DNA from: Tillus elongatus
Taxonomy: Eukaryota; Arthropoda; Insecta; Coleoptera; Cleridae
Direction: 5' to 3'
Length of the DNA: 64,000 bases
Assembly (NCBI GenBank): GCA_964006375.1
Contig: OZ023269.1
Location: 4,932,501-4,996,500, forward strand
Part shown: positions 12,032 through 23,661 of the stretch, one piece after another
Numbering within the stretch: position 1 is the first letter of the stretch
Layout: every line of letters starts with the position of its first letter
The notes under the pieces: model-generated
What the model was told of the DNA's origin: nothing
The model's input: only the letters and a program-made list of their open reading frames with translations
The model's database searches: none
Translations under genes and position numbers: made by a program

Positions 12032-13456
12032 GAAGATTAAGATTTTGTCGACTTAGCCTTATACCAAAAGTAATACAAATAGTGCTGCAAATTGCATCAA
12101 AAATTACACATAGTTGTGATAATATACTCTCCTCAGAAAGACATTCTCATGAAATAAATTTAGGGTCCACGACTTGACCGCAGAGAAAATATTCGTATTC
12201 TTGTACCCATAAACCTGTGCAACTTTATATTACTCGAGTTTTAACGAAAAAAATGTCAGTTTTCACCAGATAAACCCTCATTTACTCCCTACTCCCTAAA
12301 GCGATCTTACCCAAAAACAACTCGAAGCGTTCACATGTCGGTGCTAACTGGATACCAAATTTATGTCCCAATACGTTCGAAAATTATTGCGCCTACCGAC
12401 CGACCAAGTGACCGACCGACAAAAAAATTTTCGTTCCAGAATCAAGTTTTATATATGTTTTGAGATTTTTTACGCCGTTTTAGCAAAAAAAGCGAAATTT
12501 CTGTCACCGATGTTCCACCCCCACACATTCAACCCCTAAATTAATTTCCGCACAGCATACCAGATGTTTGATGAAATTGAAAATTTTCTAATTAATAAAC
12601 CCCAAAATGCTATATTAATGAAAAAAAATTCAATTTTCACGAAATCATCCCCATTCATCAGCTACCCTCTGAAGCGACTTTACCCAAAAGCAATCCTAAC
12701 CGTTAGTTTGTCAGGCGCTTATTGTATACCCACTATGTGAATTTTTCTTCCTCTGAAGATGTTGACTTGGTCAACGAAACGATCGTAAGGTCTCTGAAAT
12801 ATGTGTTGTGGTGATTTGGGTGTTCTCCAAGTGTACTTATTGTATACCCAATTTAAAGACGATATCTCAATTCGTTCTAAAGTTACCCTGGCTACAGACA
12901 GACATATAGACCGACAGACACAAAAAAGATTCGTTTCGAAATCATGTTTTCTATATGTTTTAATACTTTTTACGACACTTTAGCGAAAAAAAAAATATTG
13001 AAATTTTTGTCGCCCATGCCATACACGTATTGGCGATGTAGAAGTAATTAATTGGGAGTAACACCCAAGAAAGTAACCCGACCTGGATCGAATAGGGGGG
13101 CTGTGCGGGGTAAGGGATTTAAAGGAGGTATGGCTTCAAAATGTGAAAAAGGCAGATTTTTCAGGCCCGACTGAGCTGCTTTTTTCTGTATTTTCCGCTC
13201 ATATTTCGTTCCCGCTCAGTACCGCTGTTCACTCCTGGTCCCGTAAGTTTGTTGGCGATGCTTTGCAAAAAAAATGTATCGTGGTTTGTGCATCCAGGGG
13301 GAGGGGGTAAGCTAGTTCCTTAAAAAAATTCGAAAAACCTTCCATGGAAAAAACTGCAAATTTACAGTGATTAATTTAGAAACGTCAAAATTACATTTTC
13401 CATCGGATACATCTCTATAAGTAAGTCTTTGAATGCGGGAGTGGGAGAAACTTAAA

Positions 13457-13462
<6 letters not shown>
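12032..13462 (+). repeat. Unclassified dispersed repeat with duplicated arms, hit by a 103-bp insert
   Basis: Two related arms (about 12300-12490 and 12660-12990) share CTTTACCCAAAA..., a GACCGACC-like run, TTCGTTCCAGAATCA/TTCGTTTCGAAATCA and TACG(C/A)C(G/A)(T/C)TTTAGC. This resembles the 3' portions of dispersed insect repeats that contain primer-like 'accgaccgac' strings. No frame. A short retroposon sits inside the second arm at 12733-12835. The part beyond 13000 is G-rich in places and otherwise featureless. Confidence 0.45.
12733..12835 (+). mobile_element. 103-bp retroposon end with 15-bp target duplication
   Basis: This insert is flanked by perfect direct repeats CTTATTGTATACCCA at 12718-12732 and 12836-12850. 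It contains CTGAAGA-T, a 6-bp hairpin GTTGAC-TTG-GTCAAC, then GAAACGATCGT, and ends GGGTGTTCTCCAAGTGTA. The same 3' sequence appears at 27691, 27800, 35528, 35621, 37317 and, more diverged, 20370. It looks like the severely 5'-truncated 3' end of a retroelement. The parent element is not identified. Confidence 0.7.
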
Positions 13463-13463
<1 letters not shown>

Positions 13464-13550
<87 letters not shown>

Positions 13551-13882
13551 CACACCGATAACTCAAACACTAATAAACTAATGAGCCGATTTTGAAAACA
13601 TTTTGGCATGTACCTTCTTTTTGTAAATGGCTTCGATAATTCCGTTAGTCAGGAAAATCTGACGAAGTTTTCTCGTAAAATTTTGAGCTTACATTCGAAA
13701 AAAATTTGTATCTCAAAAAATAAAAAGCTATGATAACCAAATTTGGAGGAAGGTTTACGATGTAAAAAGTAAACGATACCCCACAATTGAGGTTTATATG
13801 TCACAAAAAAAAGTTATAATAAAATATTTTGGGCCAGATCATTTCTATGAAAATTCACTACCATAACGCACTTGCTCCGTCA
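13464..13882 (-). mobile_element. TA-array element, compact copy without tail
   Basis: A reverse-oriented copy matching 298-600: (TA)n at 13464-13546, then CACACCGATAACTCAA, the roughly 260-bp body and the RepA terminal motif at 13849-13882 (here with CTCCGTCAAGG in place of CTGCGTCC). The usual tail on the other side of the array is absent. Confidence 0.65.
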
Positions 13883-13918
13883 AGGCTTTTCGTATTTAAA
13901 CTTACGGACCTAAATTTG

Positions 13919-14005
<87 letters not shown>

Positions 14006-14131
14006 CATTGAAACTGACCCTGAATGTGGGTTCTAGGGGTCCTAGTTAGCGCTCATTTGAAGAAATTTGTTCTAAATTCAAAAGTCGGAATCTCCTCATT
14101 AGTGATTTTTTTGTTAAGAAAATTAACTAAA
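13919..14131 (+). mobile_element. TA-array element, array plus right tail
   Basis: (TA)n at 13919-14005 followed by ACATTGAAACTGACCCTGAA and the family tail, ending AAAATTAACTAAAAAAG. The left body is reduced to a few bases (ACGGACCTAAATTTGAT), so most of the element between the body and the array is deleted. It lies back to back with the reversed copy at 13464-13882. Confidence 0.65.
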
Positions 14132-14967
14132 AAAGACATATATTTGCTACTTGTGGAAAGTCAAACCCAATTGATGAAGTGCGGAAGGTACAGTTAATTG
14201 AAATAAGCTGCCGGAGACAAAAAATTAATGGTTGTAACAACCAGGCGACACCGTCTTTAGACGGCGATGTAGAAGAAACAATTCATGTTTTATTTGGTAT
14301 ATTAAATAGAACGCACTGTATACTTTATTTAATACAAACGACTAACAAAGCAGACGACTGTCGATTAAGTTAAACTTGCGGCAATTAAAAGACGCGTTAT
14401 TAAAACTCTGTCTACAAGGGGAAATTTTTAATTAATAAAATTGCGGTTGTTCAAGTGAAGTTTAATAATTTGAGGGTTCATGTGGTTGTACTTGTGCCTG
14501 TGTGGTACGAAAGCGGACGCTCTTAATAGTTGTAAGCTTTAATGAGGAGAGGAAAACTAAAGATAATGGCTCCCTCTATTATAACAATGTAATTGGATAT
14601 CAATATCGGAAATGGATAAAATAATTTGGTGTGCTTAAAACCAGTGCGCTTTCCCACCCTTAATTTGAGGTCGGGAAATTATTGAATTTTTATTGGCAGT
14701 AAAGTTAATTGGTTTTCGTATCAGAATAACGTATCGTCTAATATGCAGCTCAACAGCTGAACGTATTTAATATTTTAGTAATTTTACAAGGTTATAACAT
14801 TATAAATGCTATTTTATATAAAACTTAATAACAAGATAAATTACTAAAATTGAAAAGAAAGTTATGTGGCAGCTCAGGGCACAACATGAGATTAACTGCA
14901 ATTCTGAAAAATATGTGGGCTCAAACCTTATAATTTGGATGGCGTCAAATATACAAATAAAAAGTCT
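14132..14967. other. Unassigned stretch
   Basis: A 64-codon frame (14179-14373) shows no recognisable motif. No terminal repeats or RNA genes are seen. Confidence 0.35.
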
Positions 14968-15242
14968 GGACGGAGCAAGTGCGCTATGGAAGTGAATTTT
15001 CATAAAATATATTTTTAATAGCAAATATATCTCTTTAATGCAAGCCGGCATCAATTTGGTCACCAGTATAGTAGGAACAGTGTACCATATTTTATCATAA
15101 TAACTTGTTTGAAAATGTACAACCATTTTACGAAAATAAACTAAAAATGTTTCCGAGAAAACTCGTTAGGTTAGTGGCATATTTAGTTATTGAATTTTGA
15201 GCATTTAATGAAAATTCGCTACCAAAACGCACTTACTGCGTC
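14968..15242 (+). mobile_element. MITE-like unit RepA, diverged
   Basis: Inverted terminal motifs (GGACGGAGCAAGTGCGCTAT at the left, ...GCACTTACTGCGTC at the right) enclose a 275-bp interior similar to 10627-10928. Part of the long-form element body follows to about 15450. Confidence 0.7.
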
Positions 15243-15877
15243 TTGATTTTTTTAACAAACATGCATCATATTTCGATGAAAAATGCAATAAGGAATGGTT
15301 AAAAAAAAAGTAGGTATCACCAACGATTTATGGGTCACTCTGTGATTGTCAAGATAATTTTATAAAATGCAGCTCAAGACAACATATAAGTAACGTATAC
15401 AATTTTTTCTCGTATCTTGCATAATAACAACCATATTGAGCTTTACCGTAGAAATGCGTCACCCTGTATACAGGGTACAGGGTCGCTGATAAGTCTGGAA
15501 ACGGTCGATTATCCGGGAAAATATACAAGGTGTCGAAAAAAGTTTTATACAAAAGTTTTTGGGTTCTTCAATGTCTACTAGGCGGTGATAATTTCATTTA
15601 TACAGGGTTGGTCATACAGGCGTGGCACACCAATATTATTTTTTTTTAATGGAACACCCTATATATTATTCGATATTTCAATCCTTCTCTTAATTTTGAA
15701 CAACATTTATCAGAAGCATGATGTACATAAACTCAATCGTTTCCCGGTAAAAAAATAAATAAAAATAAACGCTATTGTTTTTAAAATCTATTGGATGAAG
15801 AACAAAAATAAATGAAAAGTAGAATATCTCTTGAAAACAATCTGTGAGTGTGAAAAGAACCGGTTGCGATGTTTTTA
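15243..15877. repeat. Degraded repeat mosaic with mariner-type tips
   Basis: Diverged TA-array element body to about 15455, then several short strings typical of mariner/MITE ends: CACCCTGTATACAGGG, TACAGGGTTGGTCATACAGG and AATGGAACACCCTATATA. No unit can be delimited with confidence. Confidence 0.4.
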
Positions 15878-17145
15878 ACATTGTTTGGAATCCTATTTTA
15901 TAAGATGTTCAAAGTGTTCTCCATTGACCTCCTGACAATAATGAATTCGCTTAACAAAACATTGCACTGCATTTACAAGAGCGTTTTGAGGAATGTTATT
16001 AATTTCATGCACAATCCTTGCTTGCAACTCTTCAATATTCTGCGGTCTATTTTGGTAAATTAAATTTTTTACATGACCCCACAAAAAAAAGTCAAGCGGC
16101 GTCATGTCGGGAGACCTAGCTGGCCATTCAATAGTTCCCCTGCGCCCTATCCATCTGCCAGGAAAGGTTTGATTCAGATATTCCCGTACCTCAATTCCAA
16201 AATGAGGGGGTGCCCCATCCTACTGAAACCATATTTCTTCCGCTGGTAGATTTGGGTCGTTATTGTTCGGAAATAATCGACTTACGTCTGGAACAATTGA
16301 TTCTTGCAAAAGTGTCAAATATCGAGCAGAGTTCAAATTACCGTGTATAAAATAAGGTCCTATGATATGTCCACCAATAATAGCACACCAAACATTTACT
16401 TTTTGCGGTCTTTGGATGTGAATTTGTTCCATCCAATGTGGGTTTTCGTCTGACCAGTACCTACAGTTATGTCGGTTGACTTGTCCATTCAAACAAAATG
16501 TAGATTCGTCGGAAAACAAAATGTGGTTGGCAAAGTTAAAATTTTGGCGTAACTTCTCCATAATAAGTTCACAGAACTCGATTCTGCGATCAAAATCGTC
16601 TTCACTCAGTTCTTGCAATAAATGAATTTTATATGGACGGAACTTTTCCCGCTTCGTAATCTTTTGAATTGAATATCGACTCATATTGTGATTTAAAGCC
16701 AATTGCTGTGCCGAAGTTTTCGGATTTTCCACCACATCCAATATTATATTCAAAGAATTTTCTTCATTTGTAACGGTTACTGGCCTTCCAGTTCTAGGTT
16801 TATCCTTGATACCGCCAGTTTCGTGAAAACGATGCAAAGTTTTCGAAACTGTGGATTTGGAGATCGATTCCCGCTCAGGATGCAACTCATTGAACATAAT
16901 CACCACTTGAGCAAAACTTCGTGTTCTATCACCGTACCCTATCATCATTAAAATTTCGATACGTTCGGTTTCACTTAAACTTGCCATTTTGCACAAAAAC
17001 TGTTGACACTAAATTACTAATGTTTCAAAACTGATGACACTGAATGAATGTTTGACATTCGTTGTCCTGGAAACATTTTAAAACAAAAGAATAATACTGC
17101 GTTTCTTATGGGCATCTTATCTTATCTTGGGATTCCAAACAATGT
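15878..17145 (-). mobile_element. DD41D mariner-like DNA transposon, structurally complete
   Basis: A 1268-bp element with perfect 16-bp terminal inverted repeats, ACATTGTTTGGAATCC at the left and its complement at the right, each flanked by TA (15876-15877 and 17146-17147), the target duplication expected of the Tc1/mariner superfamily. Inside is one long minus-strand transposase gene whose stop codon lies partly within the left inverted repeat. Weaker similarity continues inward from both ends (AAGATG). Ends and duplications are intact, so the element could probably be moved if transposase were supplied. Confidence 0.9.
15893..16996 (-). pseudogene. DD41D mariner-like transposase with one premature stop
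   Basis: A 367-residue frame broken only by TAG at 16220-16222. Translation probably starts at MASLSETERIEIL (16987); a Met two codons inside the upstream MCK is the alternative. The N-terminus has a helix-turn-helix-like region (RSFAQVVIMFNELHP...STVSKTLHRFHETG). The first catalytic Asp is in FSDESTF, the second in DGAPPHF immediately after the stop, the third in SPDMTPLDFFLWG. Counting between second and third catalytic Asp gives 41 residues, hence DD41D. The stop replaces the residue before the Asp, where the paralogue at 51320 has QHDGAPPHF, so a Gln CAG to TAG change is likely. Everything else is open, which suggests recent inactivation. Confidence 0.9.
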
Positions 17146-17149
17146 TAAA

Positions 17150-17758
<609 letters not shown>

Positions 17759-17759
17759 C

Positions 17760-18569
<810 letters not shown>

Positions 18570-18769
18570 ACTTATGCGTACCAACAAAATCACAACAGTG
18601 ATAACATACATAGCATTCACAAATATACATAGAAATCAGCAGTATAGGTCAAAACACACAATTAAAAGCGACGTCAAGCAATGAGTCATGAATGTACATC
18701 CACATCAATGTGGATAAATATCCAAACAAAAAAACAAAAAACACAGCACAAAACAAAACAAGTCAACAA

Positions 18770-20160
18770 AAGTCTCATGATAAACTAATATCGATGGAAA
18801 TTGAAGCTATAAAAAGTAGCATGGCATGGGAGCGTTTATTTTATACGATAAGCAAACTATTCATCAAATGAGTAAGAAGCATTGCTATCAAAATGTTCAT
18901 AATGGCAGGTTTGAATTTGTTGTAATGTAAATTTCTTATATTATGAGGGAGTTTGTTATAAAATTTCATTCCGTAGTGATAGGTTCCATTTCTTGTTCTT
19001 TTTAAGCACGTGAAATCGACTGCGAAGTTATCTTTACCGTGCGTAAGATGACTGTGAATGGTACTATGCCTAGTGAAGTCTGATTCGTGGCACTTAACAT
19101 ATAAAAGACACTGCAAAATATAGAGACAAGGTATTGTAGGTATCTGAAAGCTTCTAAAGTGGCCACAACAGTCATCTCTATACCCCAAACCGGCCAGGAT
19201 TCAAATTGCCTTACGTTGGGTTAGGAAAACAAATTCAGAGTGAGGTGAGTGTCCCCATACCAGAATGTCATAATTTAAGATACTATGCACTTTTAAGGCG
19301 GGAGTAGAGACTTGGACCGAAAGACTCCGCAGGACAAACATGCCACGGGATGCCATCTGACATGCATATATGCAATGTGAGTCCCAAATTAGCTCGCTGT
19401 CGACCATAACTCGAAGAAATTTCACAGGCTCGGTGTTAGCGCCATTGACGAGATTGTGTGATTTGCTGAGCACCAATCCTGACACACATCCTTAATTCTG
19501 GTAATGGTAGAGTGTACTGTATTGATATTTGCATCTGAGAAAACAAAAGTCGTATCATTAGCAAATAGAACAAAATTACCCAAGTCTGTTGATTTTGGTA
19601 GGTCGTTGATATATATCAAGAATAAAATAGGCCCAAGGACCGATCCCTGTGGCACACCGTAATTTAGATCTAATGTAGGTGATTTTTCACCATTAGTTGA
19701 CACAAACTGAGATCGGTCTTCCAGGTATGATTTTAAAAAAGTGATACTGTCGGTATTGAAGCCGTAGAACTGAAGCGTGTTAATCAAAATATCATGAGAG
19801 ACACAGTCAAATGCCTTAGACAGGTCGAGAAACTGTGCATAGGTATGCTCACCCCTCTTGAAGCCCATGAAAACATCATCCACAAGGCTACTTACTGCTA
19901 GAGATGTGGATTGTTTTTTCCTAAAACCAAATTGTGTGTGTGACAGGAAGTTGTTATCCTCTAGATATGAACTAACTTGGTTGTACAACACAACTTCGAA
20001 TATTTTGGAAAAAATGGAATTATATAAATTGGTCTATAATTTTCCAATGACTCCCTTTTTGAAAACTGGGATGACCTTAGACAGTCTTAACGCATTCGGA
20101 AATATGTTCATAGATAGAGTAATGTTATCAACTTTGTGAGTGAGACTATTATAGCATATT
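18770..20160 (-). pseudogene. Second LINE type: reverse transcriptase and C-terminus, disrupted (copy 1)
   Basis: A non-LTR reverse transcriptase distinct from the main family. Read on the minus strand: KVIPVFKKG, FGFRKKQSTS, motif A as LDLSKAFDCVSHDIL, motif B as YGVPQGSVLGPILF, then the catalytic box as FANDTT instead of FADDTT. The longest frame is 19422-19991 (189 codons). A deletion just after the palm removes part of the thumb and shifts the frame. The following segment stays open apart from TGA after QRKAI (near 19200, probably from CGA) and ends with the C-terminal block GMKFYNKLPHNIRNL. The element is 5'-truncated near 20160. Copy 2 at 59005-59904 carries the same kind of C-terminus. 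Confidence 0.85.
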
Positions 20161-20369
20161 TAATGCAATTTTCATACTTCTATTGAAACCATCCATTAAA
20201 CTCGTGTTTTTTAATTCATATATTATAGCCAAGACTGCGATTTAAGGGATTTAAGACTCAACAGTGGGGGCCTGTCTGCATATCTTCCTAGAGGACGCTG
20301 TTCGCAACTGCTTGGCAACTGACATTTAAATAGTAGTTACAATCTTTATTCACTTAATTTATTCATGCC

Positions 20370-20452
20370 CTTGAAGACGCTAATTTTGTTAACGAAACGA
20401 TCGTCGGGTCAAAAAACTGTATTGTAATGAATTGGGTTTTCCAAATTGTGAT
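20370..20452 (+). repeat. Retroposon 3' end with hairpin motif (diverged)
   Basis: TTGAAGA-C, imperfect stem GCTAAT-TTT-GTTAAC, then GAAACGATCGTCGGGTC and ATTGGGTTTTCCAA. It belongs to the family seen at 12733. Confidence 0.55.
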
Positions 20453-20734
20453 TATTAAAAGAATCAACAAACCAAAGTCGAATATTGATAGAGCCGTTTA
20501 ATAGGGTGCTACTGGTCCTAAAAATCCGATTAGTGGTTTTTTGAAATTCCTAAAATGAACAAGTTTACGTTAGTTTAAATATTGAAAATCATTTATCGAC
20601 CAGATTACACGAGACGACAAATAAGTCGGTTCGTAGTCTTATTTGACAACAAACTAGTTAAAAAGTTCAAATAAAAAATACCCCCGGATTGATACAACAA
20701 ACAAAAGGTAAAACGTTAGCGTTAAAAAGAAAGT

Positions 20735-20959
20735 TTAGCATTTAAAGTTGCCGGTCAGCATAGAGAGGTCAAACTTTATCTCCAAAGGCACACAAAACTC
20801 ATCTAGTGCTACAGCTTTGTGCGTAGTAGGGAAACTTTCTAAAAATTCCAATCTAAACCTGTGTAATAATGCAATGGACTTGTTTGAATATTGAGGAGTC
20901 TTGAGGTAGAATCCGATGAAATATTTGTACAAACAGTAGCACAAATGCGAATGTGACAT
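20735..20959 (-). CDS. Hypothetical protein or exon, 74 codons
   Basis: A minus-strand open frame of 74 codons from ATG, four more codons upstream to a stop, ending LEIKFDLSMLTGNFKC. Cys and aromatic residues are spread through it, and it is not low-complexity. The bases before it read TATCCTTGATAG, which could serve as a splice acceptor just after the upstream stop, so a terminal exon is conceivable. I do not recognise the product, and no partner exon or mobile-element motif is visible. Chance cannot be excluded. Confidence 0.25.
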   Translation of the reverse strand: MSHSHLCYCLYKYFIGFYLKTPQYSNKSIALLHRFRLEFLESFPTTHKAVALDEFCVPLEIKFDLSMLTGNFKC

Positions 20960-21388
20960 TTGATTAAGCTTCTATCAAGGATATTTAGGTGTGCGAAGGT
21001 AACCAGAGTACGTATGTAGCATTTGAATTAGGATGATTCCCGATACTGAAATATTCAGCACATTCTATCAGGCTCCAGGAGTATATGTAAGCAGCTCTGA
21101 ATCGTCAGTTACTTACACCCTTAACCGAAAACGTGAGATATGTTGCCAATCTGGATTCTCATGTATTATCTCATTTGACATGCCGACTGGGTTTTTGCGT
21201 TTGCGTGATGCTGGGCACAAAAATGACATGAGATAAGAGATAACAGATATGCAAAGGGTTCCGGGTTTATCGATTGAAAGAAGTTCGGTTAGAATACAGG
21301 TGTCCTCAATCCCTTAAGGCAGATTTTACTGCGAAAAAAAATAATTCGAATTAGTAATATTTTATACAGGGTATATTACATAGATTTT

Positions 21389-21586
21389 ATTCCTAAACGT
21401 CCCTCGTGGCGCAGGTTGATAGGCGCCAGCCTGCTAAGCGAGAGGTCCCGGGTTCGATTCCTGGGCGAGCCAAGTTGACTTTGTCTGGAAAATTTGAAAA
21501 ATATTGACTGATGGGAAATGAATGTGCTAATGGCCTGAGATGCCGCAGCTAATAATATTAAATTAATAAAAAAATTCCTAAACGTC
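21389..21586 (+). mobile_element. tRNA-derived SINE with 13-bp target duplications
   Basis: A 172-bp SINE (21402-21573) lies between perfect copies of ATTCCTAAACGTC at 21389-21401 and 21574-21586. The head contains an A-box-like GTGGCGCAGGTTGATAGG and a perfect B box GGTTCGATTCC in GGTCCCGGGTTCGATTCC. A short unrelated body follows, and the tail is AT-rich (AATATTAAATTAATAAAAAA). The head folds poorly as a tRNA beyond the D arm, so it is not a tRNA gene. Perfect duplications suggest a recent insertion by a LINE machinery. Confidence 0.88.
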
Positions 21587-21599
21587 ACATGGTCTGGGA

Positions 21600-21930
21600 T
21601 AAACACAATCAAATACTCAGTAAAAAGTTCTGATTGATACAGTAAATTTATTATTAAAACCCAACGCGTTTCGGCTACCTAGTAGCCATCCTCTGGGGCA
21701 AATTTTCCAATTCTTGAAAATTAGAGTCAAAACTATACACATGTTGACAAAGTTGGGATTTTTTTCTATTATACCAAAGGCCCAACAGCACCGCATCCGA
21801 ATGTGCCAGAAAATCGAATCACGGTGTAATACAATCAATATAAAACGGTTATTTAACCGCAACAAGGGCAAAAGTCGACCAATTGTGAAAACTCAAGAGA
21901 GCGGATGGAGTATTCATAAATGACCGATTT
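21600..21930 (-). repeat. Possible retroelement 3' end with hairpin motif
   Basis: On the minus strand, CAGAGGA-T, perfect stem GGCTAC-TAG-GTAGCC, then GAAACGCGTTGGG, followed by an AT-rich tail containing AATAATAAATTTACTG. The layout matches the motif at 12733 with a different stem sequence. It begins where the gag frame of the neighbouring LTR element ends, so it may be a separate insertion that truncated that element. Confidence 0.45.
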
Positions 21931-21932
21931 TT

Positions 21933-22979
21933 TCACATGACTTTCTGACGCTTCTTTACCGCTTCAAACTCCAAGGAATGTGTCAAAGCATCGTTCAAGT
22001 TTTTGTGTCTCGCCATCCTCAGCGCCTGTTGCGTGTCGGTATATCTGATGCCGTCAATGAAGGTTTGCAGCGACAGCTGGTCTAAAAATTTCATCGGAGC
22101 TATGGTATAGGCTAATCGTGTCAGTCTGACAACGTCGGCATGGAGATGTTGGAGACTTTCGCCCGATTTCTGACAACGATTTTTCAACTGCAGTCGGTAC
22201 AGCTGTTGTAAATGCTGGTCGCCAAACCTCATCTCTAATTGATGTTTAATGCTGTCAAAACTCAACTGTTCTTTTCTGGGAATACTTTGGACCACGTCGA
22301 GGGCATCTCCTCTGAGAGCTACTATTAACGAGGTCGCTTTCTCTCTCTCGCCCCAGCTATTTGCTGTAGCAGCGACTTCGAACTGGCATAGATAAATACT
22401 TCATGGGACTGAGCCATCAAATGTCGGGACCTTAATGCTTACGACCGGGCTATCTTCGAGCCTGATGTTTCCTTTGGCTAGGGTTTTGCACTTATTTTCT
22501 AGTGATTGTATTTTCTGATGCACTTCCTCTTGTATATTCGTCAGCTTGTCATGTACATCGTCGCTGATACCCCTTACTCTGCTTTCTACTTGTTGGAAGA
22601 TGTCGTCTTTTACCTGCTTCATACGTTAATCCACACACGAAGTAATATTCTCAATTCGGCTGGCTTGTTCTTGCAGAATTATCTATGTTTCCTCATCTCT
22701 TCTTCTGGCTTCTTCGTCTCTTTCGGGCCTCTCTATCTCTTTTTCTCATTTCTTCCTTGACTTCTTCGTCTCTTCTTCTGACCTCTTCATCTCTTTTTCT
22801 CATTTCTTCTTTGGCCTCTTCATCTCTTTTTCTCACTTCTTCTTTCGCTTCTTCGTCTCTTTTTCTTGCTTCTTCATCTTTTTTTCGGGCTTCTTGATCC
22901 CCTTTTCTCATTTCTTCTTTGGCTTCTTCGTCTATTTGTCTGGCTTCTTCTCGTGCTAATTTAGCTTCTTCGTCCATTT
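21933..22979 (-). pseudogene. LTR retrotransposon gag, disrupted
   Basis: The structural protein of a Ty3/gypsy-type element, directly downstream of its LTR and primer site on the minus strand. It starts MDEEAKLAREEARQ and runs through about 90 residues of charged repeats of the type KRDEEAKEEMRK, a predicted long helix or coiled coil. A frameshift and two stops follow around 22620-22690. Then come VKVPTFDG-like text (SIKVPTFDGSVP), a TGA where Trp is expected, and the capsid-like segment ATANSWGEREKATSLIVALR, GDALDVVQSIP, SLQTFIDGIRY. The frame stops at 21933, before any zinc knuckle, protease or pol. Only the 5' end of the element survives. Confidence 0.75.
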
Positions 22980-23190
22980 TTTAAAATCATTTCCAATAGC
23001 TGGGGGTTCATATTGGCTGTTGCGCTACGTGTCTTAGGCGTAGACGTACTTAAAGCTGGTACAGAGTTTATTCTGTTTCAAGAACACACCCAGTTATGAA
23101 TCACTGCTGACACTGATCTTCCAGAGATTCTAGAAGTTTTCACGTTGTTCAACGAATATTCTGGAAAATATTTCCACTAGCAGCTTAAAA

Positions 23191-23208
23191 ATCTCACTTC
23201 TGACACCA
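23191..23208 (-). promoter_or_regulatory. Primer-binding site, tRNA-Leu type
   Basis: On the minus strand TGGTGTCAGAAGTGAGAT lies two bases after the LTR end. It agrees in 17 of 18 positions with the complement of a common animal tRNA-Leu 3' end as I remember it (mismatch at base 15). Such a site primes minus-strand DNA synthesis in LTR retrotransposons. Confidence 0.7.
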
Positions 23209-23210
23209 GT

Positions 23211-23661
23211 TGTTACGTTCTACGGGTTTCTGGATTGTTGATTAACAAAACACAGCTTTCCAAACTACTCATTTATTATTACCAACTATTTTCCAACACC
23301 AGTACCAACTAAAATATTTCTCTTTTCTATTATTAAATGTCGATAGAACTATATTCCACTATCGCCTTCTGTGATTGCTTCTTATACACCAACAGTTACC
23401 CTTGAATCGTTTAATACTCTATGATCACTTTTCTACACCACCTTATTCAATACTGAACTCACTTACTCTGCGCACCGCTCGTCTATTTATACCGCCCATC
23501 GAGTTTCTATACCTTCTACATTATTCTACACCTGTCACTTCTGGTTCCTTCCAAAAATATCTCTCCAGAGTGTTCGCTATTACCAAACACACTTTATAAT
23601 TGACATCTGACCATAGAAGCAACAAAGTCCATAAATTTAATCCTCATAGACAAATGTGACA
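23211..23661 (-). repeat. Long terminal repeat of gypsy-type element (5' LTR)
   Basis: Read on the minus strand, about 451 bp from TGTCACATTTG to CGTAACA, with imperfect short inverted ends. Regulatory parts are in the expected order: TATAAATAG (23483-23491), an initiator-like TTCAGT about 35 bp later, and AATAAATG close to the 3' end. The primer site and gag follow. The opposite LTR is not in the window, so the outer boundary rests on the inverted ends and is less certain. Confidence 0.65.

Noticed and set aside
12749..12790. Canonical hammerhead ribozyme
   Set aside because: CTGANGA and GAAAC flank a good stem, but one extra base sits before the stem and I could not find complementary stems I and III or a clear cleavage site. 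Kept as a structural motif only.
21402..21475. Functional tRNA gene
   Set aside because: A and B boxes are good, but the anticodon and acceptor stems do not pair, and 13-bp target duplications enclose a longer SINE.
22685..22897. Ser/Leu-rich plus-strand frame, possible signal peptide
   Set aside because: It is the antisense of the charged coiled-coil repeat of the gag frame, whose downstream text and LTR context identify the real strand.
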